From the NCBI RefSeq assembly GCF_003063625.1, contig NZ_CP026604.1:4442065-4506064 (forward strand): a stretch of 64,000 bases of DNA, in the 5' to 3' direction. This document shows, piece by piece, positions 15,785 through 24,737 of this stretch. Both the position numbers and the translations under genes were made by a program. This stretch comes from Saccharobesus litoralis (GTDB lineage: Bacteria > Pseudomonadota > Gammaproteobacteria > Enterobacterales > Alteromonadaceae). Numbering within the stretch: position 1 is the first letter of the stretch; each line of letters begins with the position of its first letter. The notes under the pieces are model-generated. The model saw only the letters and a program-made list of their open reading frames with translations. It searched no databases and was not told the DNA's origin.

Positions 15785-18382
15785 ATGTTTGAACTGTTAA
15801 TTGATAAAGCAATACTCCATGCGCAAAAGGTGTTTTGGCTACTAGCTATTCTCACCGCCACAAGTATTAGCTTTTTTAGCCAACTGCAAATTGATACCGA
15901 TCCAGAGAACATGCTGGCCGAAGGCAATAGCGCACGAAAAAATCACAACCAAACTAAACATGACTTTAATTTACATGATGCATTAGTTGTCGGTGTCGTT
16001 AATAAACACCACCCTCAAGGGATCTATAACGCCGCGACGCTAAACGCTATTGAGCAAATAACTCAAACTGCTTTGACAATAAATGGTGTCGTTAAACAAG
16101 ATGTTATGTCAATGTCGTTGGCGGACAATATTAAACAAATTCAACTAACTGGTGAAAAAACACCCACATTGAAATTTGAGTGGTTAATGCCACAAGCGCC
16201 AAGTAACGACCAAATCGCCCTTGAAGTGAAATCGGCAATACAAAGATTGCCTTTATTAGAAAACACCTTGGCTGCAGACAATAACCTAGCGGCTGCGATA
16301 TATATTCCGATTCAAAACAAAAACCAAAGCTATGCAATCGCTGAACAACTGCGTTCGACTATAAATACACTTGATAAGATTCACGGTGATCAATGGCATA
16401 TCACAGGGTTACCGGTAGCGGAAGATCAGTTTGGTGTTGAAATGTTTGTGCAAATGGCCATTTCTGCGCCACTGGCCGGATTAACAATACTTGTTTTATT
16501 GTGGATGTTTTTTAGGCACATTCCTTTTATTGCCGCTCCCATGATCGTTGCAATGGTTACGGTAATAGTCACCATGGGGCTATTGATCGCCCTAGGCTTT
16601 ACTGTGCATATTATGTCATCCATGATAGCGATATTTCTCATGCCAATTGCTGTTGTTGATTCAGTTCATGTTATGTCTGAATTCGCCGATCGCTATCAAG
16701 CCGGCAACAACCCGCAAGCCTCAGCTAAACAAACCATTAAACAAGTTGTTCTCCACTTGTTTAAACCTATGTTGTTTACCTCACTCACCTCTGCCGTTGG
16801 CTTTTTATCTCTGCTTATCACCCCTATCCCTCCCGTACAAATATTTGGTGCTTTTATCGGCTTTGGCATTTTGCTGGCTTTTATTGTGACCTTAATATTT
16901 TTACCGGCATACATTAGCTGCTTAAGTGAAAAACAATTACTCAACTTACAAATAAAACTGCAACAGCAGAGCAAAAAACAAGGTTTATTAGCACGCATTA
17001 TTCAATGGTTAAGTCGTAGCCATTCCAAATACAATAAAACTAAATTATTAGGGTTTGGTGTTATATTTATTTTTTCTATTGTGGGAATGTTATTAATTCA
17101 GGTTAACGATAATCCCGTACGCTGGTTCAAATCAAACCATGAAATTCGCGTTGCTGATGCTGAGCTCAATCAACACTTTGCTGGTACTTATAATGCTTAT
17201 ATCCGCTTGAGTGCAAATCCCAATAACAGCCAATTAAACCAAGGCGTATTACCCCCAAAATTTGAGTTAGTCCCGTCTTCTTTGCAAACTTGGTTTCAGC
17301 AAATTATCACGTTAAACGAGCAAAACGACAAAGCACTAACTAAAGAACAACTCATTTTCGCGATTGACGACAAGCTATTTTCAGGCGTCGACAAAGAGGC
17401 AACAACCTGGTTAGAGCAATGGCTCACACAATTAGAACATGAAACCAGCAAGCCTTTTACTCAACCCGATGTCCTCTCTTACATTGAAGGTTTACAAAAT
17501 TATTTAAATGATAAACAGCAAATCGGTAAATCTAGCTCAATTGTTGATATCGTTAAAGTTGTCAATCGAGAATTACATTCAGGCCTTGATGTTGACTATC
17601 AATTACCTACTTCGTCTCAAGGTATTGCACAAAGTTTATTGCAATATCAATCCTCTCATCGACCGCAAGATCTGTGGCACTTCGTTACGCCAGACTATCA
17701 AAACAGCTTGATATGGTTACAACTAACCAGTGGCGATAATCAAGCCATGTTACAAGTGATTGAATGGGTAGAGACTTATGTTCAACAACAGCCGTTACCT
17801 AAAGAATTATCCCTAAGTTGGGCTGGCAAGGCCTACTTGAATGTAGTTTGGCAAGAGCAAATGGTATGGGGAATGGCCGAAAGTTTAATCAGCGCTTTTA
17901 TTATCGTGTTTATCATGATGACGCTCTTGTTTCGTTCGATCACATTTGGCTTATTAGCCATGCTTCCTCTTAGTCTTACCATTAGCTTTATTTATGGTTT
18001 GATTGGCTGGTTAGGTAAAGACTATGACATGCCGATTGCGGTGCTTTCAGCATTAACATTAGGCTTATCGGTTGACTTCGCTATTCACTTTTTGCAACGA
18101 GCGCGCGAAATTTACCAACAGCAACAAAATATCGAAAACACGATACAGCTTATGTTTGCAGAGCCAGCTAATGCCATTAGTCGCAACGCGATTATTATCG
18201 CACTTGGCTTTACCCCACTCTTGTTTGCACCACTGGTACCTTACATTACCGTAGGCATATTTTTAGCTAGCATTATGGCGATATCTGCGCTCGTCACTTT
18301 GGTATTACTACCAACGCTATTTATGCTTTTTCCCAATCTATTGATCCAAACAACCAAAGTACAAGGAGACACAGAGCAATGA
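15785..18382 (+). CDS. RND/MMPL-superfamily export permease
   Basis: 865 residues with the two-fold RND layout. TM1 is at about 12-31, then a periplasmic loop, TM2-6 (about 222-380), TM7 (about 423-443), a second loop, and TM8-12 (about 705-860). Charged residues typical of proton relay sit in the middle helices: D-S-V-H-V-M-S-E-F and L-G-L-S-V-D-F-A-I-H-F. At this size and with short loops it belongs with the MMPL/HpnN-like predicted lipid exporters, not with AcrB-type drug pumps (about 1050 residues). The next gene overlaps its stop by 4 bases (ATGA). The substrate is unknown; a lipid or lipid-linked molecule is an inference from the LolA-like partner. Confidence 0.88.
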   Translation: MFELLIDKAILHAQKVFWLLAILTATSISFFSQLQIDTDPENMLAEGNSARKNHNQTKHDFNLHDALVVGVVNKHHPQGIYNAATLNAIEQITQTALTINGVVKQDVMSMSLADNIKQIQLTGEKTPTLKFEWLMPQAPSNDQIALEVKSAIQRLPLLENTLAADNNLAAAIYIPIQNKNQSYAIAEQLRSTINTLDKIHGDQWHITGLPVAEDQFGVEMFVQMAISAPLAGLTILVLLWMFFRHIPFIAAPMIVAMVTVIVTMGLLIALGFTVHIMSSMIAIFLMPIAVVDSVHVMSEFADRYQAGNNPQASAKQTIKQVVLHLFKPMLFTSLTSAVGFLSLLITPIPPVQIFGAFIGFGILLAFIVTLIFLPAYISCLSEKQLLNLQIKLQQQSKKQGLLARIIQWLSRSHSKYNKTKLLGFGVIFIFSIVGMLLIQVNDNPVRWFKSNHEIRVADAELNQHFAGTYNAYIRLSANPNNSQLNQGVLPPKFELVPSSLQTWFQQIITLNEQNDKALTKEQLIFAIDDKLFSGVDKEATTWLEQWLTQLEHETSKPFTQPDVLSYIEGLQNYLNDKQQIGKSSSIVDIVKVVNRELHSGLDVDYQLPTSSQGIAQSLLQYQSSHRPQDLWHFVTPDYQNSLIWLQLTSGDNQAMLQVIEWVETYVQQQPLPKELSLSWAGKAYLNVVWQEQMVWGMAESLISAFIIVFIMMTLLFRSITFGLLAMLPLSLTISFIYGLIGWLGKDYDMPIAVLSALTLGLSVDFAIHFLQRAREIYQQQQNIENTIQLMFAEPANAISRNAIIIALGFTPLLFAPLVPYITVGIFLASIMAISALVTLVLLPTLFMLFPNLLIQTTKVQGDTEQ

Positions 18383-19218
18383 TCCATCTTCCTACGCTTT
18401 CAACAAATATAAATACTATGCGGCTAAGCCTGATTATCACAACTGTTTTGCTGATAATGACCTACTCTACCGCCTACGCCCTAACGGCTGAGCAAATTAT
18501 TCGTAAAGCCGAGCAAGCGGCGTATTATGCTGGCGATGACGGCAGTAGCCTTGCTAGGATCATAATTGTTGACCAACAAGGGCGTAAACTCATGCGCCAG
18601 TTTTCACTGCTCAGAAAAGATGTGATTGAAAATGGCCAACAGACTGGGCAACAAAACCTGCTAGTCATGTTCTCGCGCCCAACCGATATAAAAGGAACCG
18701 TCTTTCGAGTTGAAAAAAGTAATAATATTGAGCAAGACGATAACCGCTGGCTATATTTACCTGGCTTAGATTTAGTGAAACGTATCGCTGCGAGTGACAA
18801 GCGCACATCATTCGTGGGTTCTCATTTTTTCTATGAAGATGTGAGTGGACGTTCAACTCTTTTAGATAACTTTGAGTTACTCGACTCATCAGGTGAAAAC
18901 TACTTAATTAAAGCGACACCTAAACAGCCGGAAAGCGTTGAGTTTAGTCATTATACAGTGCAAATACACAAGCAAAATTTTATTCCGGTTACCATTGATT
19001 ACTACAATCAAGACAATAAGCATTATCGACGAGTTGAAGCCATTCAAATAGAAACCTTGCAAAACCATCCTACGGTTACCCGCTCAAAAGTGAGTGATTT
19101 AATATCCGGCGGGTATACGTTAATGGAGTTTCGTAATGTGCAATACGATATTGGTTTACCAGACAGTTTATTCAGTGAACGTAGTTTACGGTATCCACCC
19201 AGCCAATGGTTTAAATAA
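18379..19218 (+). CDS. Outer-membrane lipoprotein-sorting (LolA-like) protein
   Basis: 279 residues. A strong AAGGAG site supports the ATG at 18379. The signal peptide spans about 14-35 (L-I-I-T-T-V-L-L-I-M-T-Y-S-T-A-Y-A). The mature part fits the PF17131 type: A-E-Q-I-I-R-K-A-E-Q near the start, R-Q-F-S-L-L-R-K-D, F-S-R-P-T-D-I-K-G-T, and the conserved W-L-Y-L-P-G-L-D-L-V-K-R-I, F-V-G-S-H-F-F-Y-E-D-V. Such periplasmic half-barrel proteins carry hydrophobic cargo between membranes. Start and stop overlap both neighbours (4 bases with RND, 1 with the barrel gene), so the three are translationally coupled. Confidence 0.88.
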   Translation: MIHLPTLSTNINTMRLSLIITTVLLIMTYSTAYALTAEQIIRKAEQAAYYAGDDGSSLARIIIVDQQGRKLMRQFSLLRKDVIENGQQTGQQNLLVMFSRPTDIKGTVFRVEKSNNIEQDDNRWLYLPGLDLVKRIAASDKRTSFVGSHFFYEDVSGRSTLLDNFELLDSSGENYLIKATPKQPESVEFSHYTVQIHKQNFIPVTIDYYNQDNKHYRRVEAIQIETLQNHPTVTRSKVSDLISGGYTLMEFRNVQYDIGLPDSLFSERSLRYPPSQWFK

Positions 19219-20636
19219 TGCTTAGTATTCCACATAAAAACTTTAAAACTGGCGTTTTATTATGGCTACTTTTTTTACAAGTTATCCCTCTTGGCTTAAA
19301 GGCAAAAGAAACCAGTACACCAACAAACAGCATATCCGTGAAGCCTATCGGTCACACAAGCGAAGGTATAAACGATGGGGATAAAATAAATGTCGATAAA
19401 AATGACTGGGATGACAGTAGCTGGGACGACTGGGAACAGGCAGAGCAAACGACGACTGACGGCAAAAGTAGTGCCATAGCGCCAATAACGGGTTATGTAG
19501 AAATTGCCCTCGGCCAGCGTTTCAAGCGTGATACTGTCATCAAGCAAAAGCAAACCTTAGGTGATATAAAACTGCACCTTAACTGGCAACACCTTTTGAC
19601 AAACTCCCTGTTTGACGGCTCTCGATTTATTAGTAAAGCTGACATTTATTACGATCAAGTGCAGGCATCGAGCCAGATTGATATACGTGAATTAAGTTGG
19701 CAAACCTCTTTGCATAAATTAGGTCAACAGGGGCAAAACTGGGATCTAAAAATGGGTAAACAAATGCTGACTTGGGGGGTTGGACATTACGTATTTATTA
19801 ACGACCATTTCGCTAAAGACTGGCAATCATTTTTTGCAGGGCGTGACGATAACAACCTAAAGCTTGCCTCAACCGCTGTTCGCTTATCCGGTTATTATTC
19901 ATTCGCCAATATTGATTTAGTCTGGCTACCTAAAATGCAAGCTGACCATTATATTAATGGCGAAATATTTTCTTTTTATAGTGGTGCACAGCAGCAAAAT
20001 ATCGCGCCTAGATTGACAGCCAATCAACCGTCTGATGGCGAATTGGCCATTCGACTGAGTAAACAAATAGGCAGTAATGATATTGCCATATACGGATTTG
20101 ATGGTTATAGCAAGTCACCGGAGGCGATTGATTTTCAAGGCAAGCCAGCCTTTTATAAAATACGCAGCCTTGGTGCTAGCCTGATCTCACCGCTAGCCAA
20201 TGGGTTATTCAAATCGGAATATGGCTACCATGACCATTCACAAAATTCGCCAATAGAAAATCAATTTATCAGCCTTGCTCAATCAAACCAGCAATGGCTG
20301 ATTGGTTACGAACAGGAAATCAAAGCTAATTTGAGTTTGGCCTTGCAGTTCCATTGGCGAAACGCTATCGGTAACGACACCACCAATCAAAACCGTAAAC
20401 AAATAACCGTGAATACTCGATGGCAAAATAGCATGCAAACACTCACTGTAGATTGGTTTCAATTTTACGAACTGCAAGAACACGACAACTACTCTCGACT
20501 GACTATGCACTATCAACCAAACGACCAATGGCACTATAAAATCGGCCTTAATCATTTTTTAGGTAAACCTGAAACGTTTTTTGGTCAGTTTGAGAACGCC
20601 AGTAATTATTACGCCTCAATTCAATATCTGTTTTAA
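19218..20636 (+). CDS. Predicted outer-membrane beta-barrel protein of the export operon
   Basis: 472 residues with a signal peptide (L-L-W-L-L-F-L-Q-V-I-P-L-G-L-K-A). Next comes an acidic aromatic segment at about 55-72 (N-D-W-D-D-S-S-W-D-D-W-E-Q). The rest is alternating amphipathic strands rich in W, Y, N and Q, ending in Y-L-F, the aromatic C-terminus expected for an outer-membrane barrel. Known RND/LolA-like operons often carry a DUF1302-type barrel at this place; I infer the same role here but did not recognise a specific family. It likely accepts cargo at the outer membrane. Confidence 0.7.
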   Translation: MLSIPHKNFKTGVLLWLLFLQVIPLGLKAKETSTPTNSISVKPIGHTSEGINDGDKINVDKNDWDDSSWDDWEQAEQTTTDGKSSAIAPITGYVEIALGQRFKRDTVIKQKQTLGDIKLHLNWQHLLTNSLFDGSRFISKADIYYDQVQASSQIDIRELSWQTSLHKLGQQGQNWDLKMGKQMLTWGVGHYVFINDHFAKDWQSFFAGRDDNNLKLASTAVRLSGYYSFANIDLVWLPKMQADHYINGEIFSFYSGAQQQNIAPRLTANQPSDGELAIRLSKQIGSNDIAIYGFDGYSKSPEAIDFQGKPAFYKIRSLGASLISPLANGLFKSEYGYHDHSQNSPIENQFISLAQSNQQWLIGYEQEIKANLSLALQFHWRNAIGNDTTNQNRKQITVNTRWQNSMQTLTVDWFQFYELQEHDNYSRLTMHYQPNDQWHYKIGLNHFLGKPETFFGQFENASNYYASIQYLF

Positions 20637-20680
20637 CTAGCCAGCTTTAACTAATCAGAGCTTTAATAGGAGCTATCTTC

Positions 20681-20908
20681 ATGATGTCATTAGAAAAATC
20701 ACTTACTGCCTTTGCCGGATTAATGATCATATTATCCGTGGCCTTAACCTACTTTATCCATCCAAACTTTATTTGGTTTACTTTATTTGTTGGTGTTAAC
20801 TTATTTCAGCAAAGCTTTACTGGCTTTTGCCCCGCCAGCATTTTTATGAAAAAAGTTTGCAATATAAAAACCGAAAGAGAGCTAACATTAGAAGAACAAA
20901 ATAAGTGA
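20681..20908 (+). CDS. DUF2892 (YgaP-like) small membrane protein
   Basis: 75 residues with two hydrophobic helices (about 10-27 and 30-46) and the motif F-V-G-V-N-L-F-Q-Q-S-F-T-G-F-C-P-A, typical of DUF2892 inner-membrane proteins. A clear AGGAG ribosome site precedes it. It is 44 bases after the barrel gene and is probably the last gene of the RND operon. Function unknown. Confidence 0.82.
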   Translation: MMSLEKSLTAFAGLMIILSVALTYFIHPNFIWFTLFVGVNLFQQSFTGFCPASIFMKKVCNIKTERELTLEEQNK

Positions 20909-21142
20909 CATAACGCCTAACACTGTTTCAATATAATTTTGATGTGTTGACGTTGTTCAGTATAGATCGAAATTTATTTCGACAATAGCAGCAGGCTGCT
21001 ACAGGCGTGGTTTCTAGCTGCCACATTGCCTAATATCTGCAACCTTTGTCGAGGCATTGAACCTCGACCTTCAAGAGTAATTTGATGAGTTGATATTAGG
21101 CTAGCTATTTTTGTAGGTTCGACGCTTGATTCAGGCGCCTAC
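20909..21142. other. Intergenic region with several degenerate hairpins
   Basis: Between the convergent DUF2892 and yacL genes. It contains TCGAAAT/ATTTCGA (about 20970-20985), GTCGAGG/CCTCGAC (about 21047-21070) and a GTAG-foot sequence near 21114 ending in GCCTAC. These look like decayed REP-type hairpins and could act as bidirectional terminators. No ORF is supported. Confidence 0.4.
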
Positions 21143-21532
21143 TCATGGTGCGTCGCATTGTACTTTGACAAAATCACACCAAGCGTAAAACAAATTAACA
21201 AAATCATCGAAACCACATCCAGCCCGAACACTTAAATCATCTAAATATAATTCATTGTCTGGTAATAGATCGGGTTCAAAACCCTCGCCTTGATTAACCT
21301 TGACCACGGCTTCATCACTGTCTAAGTATAAAGTAACCTCAGCCCCCAACTTATGTAAAGCTAGGCACTCTATGCGCTTGCTCTGAGCTTTTTTAATTAA
21401 AGAGCAGACTTGATGGATAGTTATTGGGTTATTTGCAACCTCATCCATTAGCCAACGACCAAATAGTCCATGCTCCATGGACATGTCACATAAATACCGG
21501 CCAGTTAAATCTGTTTTAAAATGGTAATCCAC
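21143..21532 (-). CDS. yacL: YacL family protein (UPF0231)
   Basis: 129 residues matching UPF0231/YacL: M-D-Y-x-F near the start, D-L-T-G-R-Y-L-C-D-M-S-M-E-H, a central L-G-A-E-V-T-L-Y-L-D-S-D-E-A-V-V-K-V-N-Q and the C-terminal C-G-F-D-D-F-V-N-L-F-Y-A-W. Start is GTG at 21532, set by the family's M-D-Y start. Function is unknown. It stands alone on the minus strand, convergent to the RND operon and divergent from the hybrid kinase. Confidence 0.85.
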   Translation of the reverse strand: MDYHFKTDLTGRYLCDMSMEHGLFGRWLMDEVANNPITIHQVCSLIKKAQSKRIECLALHKLGAEVTLYLDSDEAVVKVNQGEGFEPDLLPDNELYLDDLSVRAGCGFDDFVNLFYAWCDFVKVQCDAP

Positions 21533-21640
21533 ACGCTCTCAACTTAATTTTGCACATACAACCTTCAACACGTACTTTTTATACGCATCTTATTCTCATC
21601 CTTCACTCGCGACTTTCAATATGCAATAAATAGTGAGTGA

Positions 21641-21669
21641 ATTACCCTCAGTATAACAACTGAGGTAAT
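21641..21669. promoter_or_regulatory. Inverted repeat between yacL and the hybrid kinase
   Basis: ATTACCCTCAGT and ACTGAGGTAAT pair over 11 bases with one bulged C and a 6-base loop. It sits midway in the 283-base divergent intergenic region, so a protein-binding site is more likely than a terminator. Nothing else clear is seen there. Confidence 0.4.
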
Positions 21670-21815
21670 GGGATGCTAAAAAGCAAATTGTCTAAAAAAT
21701 GACAAACAACTTGAAAAAATCACCAAAAAAACGCAAATAAACCAAAGTAAATCAATGGTTAGGCAGTAACTTTAACAATTAAATGCTATAACTAGAGTAT
21801 AACGCTTAAAATAAA

Positions 21816-24593
21816 ATGCTAACGACCTTGAGATATCAGCCCCTATTTGCAATCAGCATTGCTTTTGTTTGTTATTTTTTGTTTGCCAAGCTCGGCTTAT
21901 TGTTTGCTATACCACCAGGATTTGCTAGCGCAATTTGGCCTGCGGCTGGTATAGGTTTAGCCATTTACTTAAAACTAGGACGCTGGGCTTTACTAGGCAC
22001 TTTTTTAGGCTCCACTCTAGCCAACTCTCAAGTCGGCATTGACTCCTTTTTTGCATCTTCATTATCTGACTGGCTTATCCCTAGCTGCCTAGCATTAGGC
22101 ACTTGCTTACAGCTCATTTTGGCTCGCTGTTTAATTTATCGTTATTGTGAACTCCCGATTAAGCTTTATACCTTACGCAGCATAGTGAAATTTGCTTTGT
22201 TAGCTGGGCCAATGGCTTGTATTGTGGCCTGTAGTGTGGGTGCAACAGTGTTGACTATCAATAACGACTTATCTGCCCAACAAACTGCTTTTATTTGGCT
22301 AACTTGGTGGGTGGGTGATTCTGTTGGCACGTTATTTTTTACACCACTCGTATTACTTCTGTTCAATAATCAAGTCTTTAGCCGAGCGCCTTATCGTTGG
22401 AAGGTTGTTGCTCCGTCTTTAATTATTTTTGTTTTAGTCAGCAGCGTATTCTTTTTATCGCGTGGTCATTTTAACGAGCGAGCACAACTTAGCTTTGTTG
22501 AAAAAACGCAAAAGCTCACAAACCAAATTTTATTGGCTGAAACTGAATTTGCTCAACATTTATACTCTTTAGCTGGGTTAATTCAAGCAAGTGAAGAAGT
22601 CACCCGAGACGAGTTTAAAACCTTTACAACTATGCTCAACGTCAATGATACTAATTTACGGGCGCTGGGTTGGATCCCTAAAGTCGAGCATAAAAACTTA
22701 GCTGATTTTTACAAAAAAGCACAAAGTTATGGTTTTAGCGACTACTCATTAAAAAGTTTAAACCATGACAAACAGTTAACTGCAACCCCAAGTAAAGCAT
22801 TCTATTTACCCATATTATTTTTAGAACCCTACCAAACCAACCAAGCTGCAGTGGGTTTAGAATTAACGACCCATCCTGTTGCTGCACCTATTATTGACAA
22901 AGCAGTTACTCAGGGGACGATTCAAATCACCCCGCCTTTAACGCTGGCACAGCAGCGCGACAAATTCACAGGCTTTGTAGCTTACTATCCGTTGTTTAAG
23001 CAAGGCACGCCACAAGGCCAAACTAACTACCAAAACTTAATGGGTATCACTGAAGTCGTTATCGAAATCGACACCTTGCTAAGCTCAATATACAAACAAG
23101 CAGCAAATAACGATTTCCATGTACAAGTTATTTATCAAGAGCAAAATAAAACGCTATTTAATAATGGCTACAACAAAACGGCTAATTTTCATTACAGTCA
23201 AACGATTGAATGGTTTTCGACACCATTAACCTTTAATTTTGCTAGCAGTTCTAATTTTGATGCTAAAGCCACCGACTGGACAAGTTGGATAACCTTGATC
23301 CTAGGGTGCTTACTCGCAGTCATTAGCACAATTTTCATTATGATAGTGACTGGTTTTAATCACAAATTAGAGCTAGAAGTTACACAAAAAACGGCCGAAC
23401 TTGAGCAAACTAATCAAGATTTAATTAAAGCCAATAACGCTAAAAGCCAATTTTTAGCAAATATGAGCCACGAATACCGCACACCATTAAATGCCATCGT
23501 CGGTTTTAGTCAAATTGGCAGAAGCCGCACTCAAGATCCAAAAGTAAAAGATTACTTTAACAAGGTGCTCGAGTCGTCTGAGCATTTGTTAAATCTAATT
23601 AATAATGTGTTAGATTTAACTAAAATGGACAGTGGTAAATTAAACCTAATCGAAGCGCCATTCTCTCTAAGTGATGTTGTTCAGCAAACGCGTGTATTAT
23701 TTGAACAACAAGCCTTGGATAAGAACATCACTTTTAATATTCATGCAGACATCAAGCAAAACCAGCTCATTGGTGATAAAACGCAACTAGAACAAATTCT
23801 GGTTAACCTATGTTCTAACGCCGTTAAATTTACCCAACAAGGACAAGTAAAATTAACGGTAACAACGGCCCCTATCAACTCCAATACTTGCACACTGACG
23901 ATTAAAGTCGAAGACCAAGGTATAGGTATAGACAAACAATATATCGACGGCTTATTTGACGCTTTTACGCAAGCCGATGAATCGAATACACGTGCTTTTG
24001 GGGGAACTGGCTTAGGTCTAACCATAGTTAAACAACTGGTTGATTTAATGCAAGGTACGCTCAATGTGCAAAGTGAACTGAATGTTGGTTCAACATTCAC
24101 CGTCGAATTACCACTAAAAGTCGATTTAACTGCCGAGAAAACTTCTGCTGTAGAAACTAAGGAGCAATCCAATTCAGAAGCGCTAAACATGCAAGACTCA
24201 CAACCGGCAACGGATTTTAGTCACCTGAAAGTGCTATTGGTGGAAGACAACGAAATTAATCAAATCGTCGCGCGCGAGCAACTCAAATTGATCAATATTC
24301 AATGTGAAGCTGTTAACAATGGCCAGCAAGCATTGGATCATATTGAACAAAACGCGTTAGATTTATTATTACTCGATCTGCATATGCCGGTTTTAAATGG
24401 CTTTGACACGGCTTATGCCATCCGCAGCAAATTAAATTTAATTGATTTACCCATTATCGCATTAACCGCCAGCGTGTCTGAACAAGACAAACAAAAAGCC
24501 GCGGAGTTAGGTATAAACCATTATTTAACTAAACCTTTTAACGCAGAGCAATTACGCCAAGCGATTGAAATGTGCTTTGCTGAGCATAGCTAG
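21816..24593 (+). CDS. Hybrid sensor histidine kinase (MASE1-CHASE-HisKA-HATPase-REC)
   Basis: 925 residues. MASE1 is an N-terminal multi-helix membrane sensor (about 1-215; F-A-I-P-P-G-F-A-S-A-I-W-P-A-A-G-I-G-L-A). A CHASE-like periplasmic domain follows (about 235-430; L-R-A-L-G-W-I-P-K-V and F-V-A-Y-Y-P-L-F), then a helix at about 490-513 and a coiled coil. HisKA has H552 in N-M-S-H-E-Y-R-T-P-L-N. The HATPase has V-N-L-C-S-N-A-V-K-F-T, D-Q-G-I-G-I and G-G-T-G-L-G-L. The receiver has E-D-N-E-I-N and phosphoacceptor D854 in L-L-L-D-L-H-M-P. No phosphotransfer (Hpt) domain follows, so a separate relay protein must take the phosphate. Signal and output are unknown. Confidence 0.93.
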   Translation: MLTTLRYQPLFAISIAFVCYFLFAKLGLLFAIPPGFASAIWPAAGIGLAIYLKLGRWALLGTFLGSTLANSQVGIDSFFASSLSDWLIPSCLALGTCLQLILARCLIYRYCELPIKLYTLRSIVKFALLAGPMACIVACSVGATVLTINNDLSAQQTAFIWLTWWVGDSVGTLFFTPLVLLLFNNQVFSRAPYRWKVVAPSLIIFVLVSSVFFLSRGHFNERAQLSFVEKTQKLTNQILLAETEFAQHLYSLAGLIQASEEVTRDEFKTFTTMLNVNDTNLRALGWIPKVEHKNLADFYKKAQSYGFSDYSLKSLNHDKQLTATPSKAFYLPILFLEPYQTNQAAVGLELTTHPVAAPIIDKAVTQGTIQITPPLTLAQQRDKFTGFVAYYPLFKQGTPQGQTNYQNLMGITEVVIEIDTLLSSIYKQAANNDFHVQVIYQEQNKTLFNNGYNKTANFHYSQTIEWFSTPLTFNFASSSNFDAKATDWTSWITLILGCLLAVISTIFIMIVTGFNHKLELEVTQKTAELEQTNQDLIKANNAKSQFLANMSHEYRTPLNAIVGFSQIGRSRTQDPKVKDYFNKVLESSEHLLNLINNVLDLTKMDSGKLNLIEAPFSLSDVVQQTRVLFEQQALDKNITFNIHADIKQNQLIGDKTQLEQILVNLCSNAVKFTQQGQVKLTVTTAPINSNTCTLTIKVEDQGIGIDKQYIDGLFDAFTQADESNTRAFGGTGLGLTIVKQLVDLMQGTLNVQSELNVGSTFTVELPLKVDLTAEKTSAVETKEQSNSEALNMQDSQPATDFSHLKVLLVEDNEINQIVAREQLKLINIQCEAVNNGQQALDHIEQNALDLLLLDLHMPVLNGFDTAYAIRSKLNLIDLPIIALTASVSEQDKQKAAELGINHYLTKPFNAEQLRQAIEMCFAEHS

Positions 24594-24737
24594 CACACTG
24601 TTCGACTAAATTTTAATTAGTTGAAACAAGGCTAGCTATTTTTGTGTAGAAAAAACAGGCCCATGCCCTATCGGTACGCAAAAGCCGAGGTAATAGCCGT
24701 CCACAGCTTGAGAGTCAGGAAGTTACCGGTCGCCAAT

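Noticed and set aside
24594-24737. Possible small gene or RNA between the hybrid kinase and the chemoreceptor
   Set aside because: Short frames there have no ribosome site and no convincing hairpin or terminator; I see only a convergent intergenic stretch.
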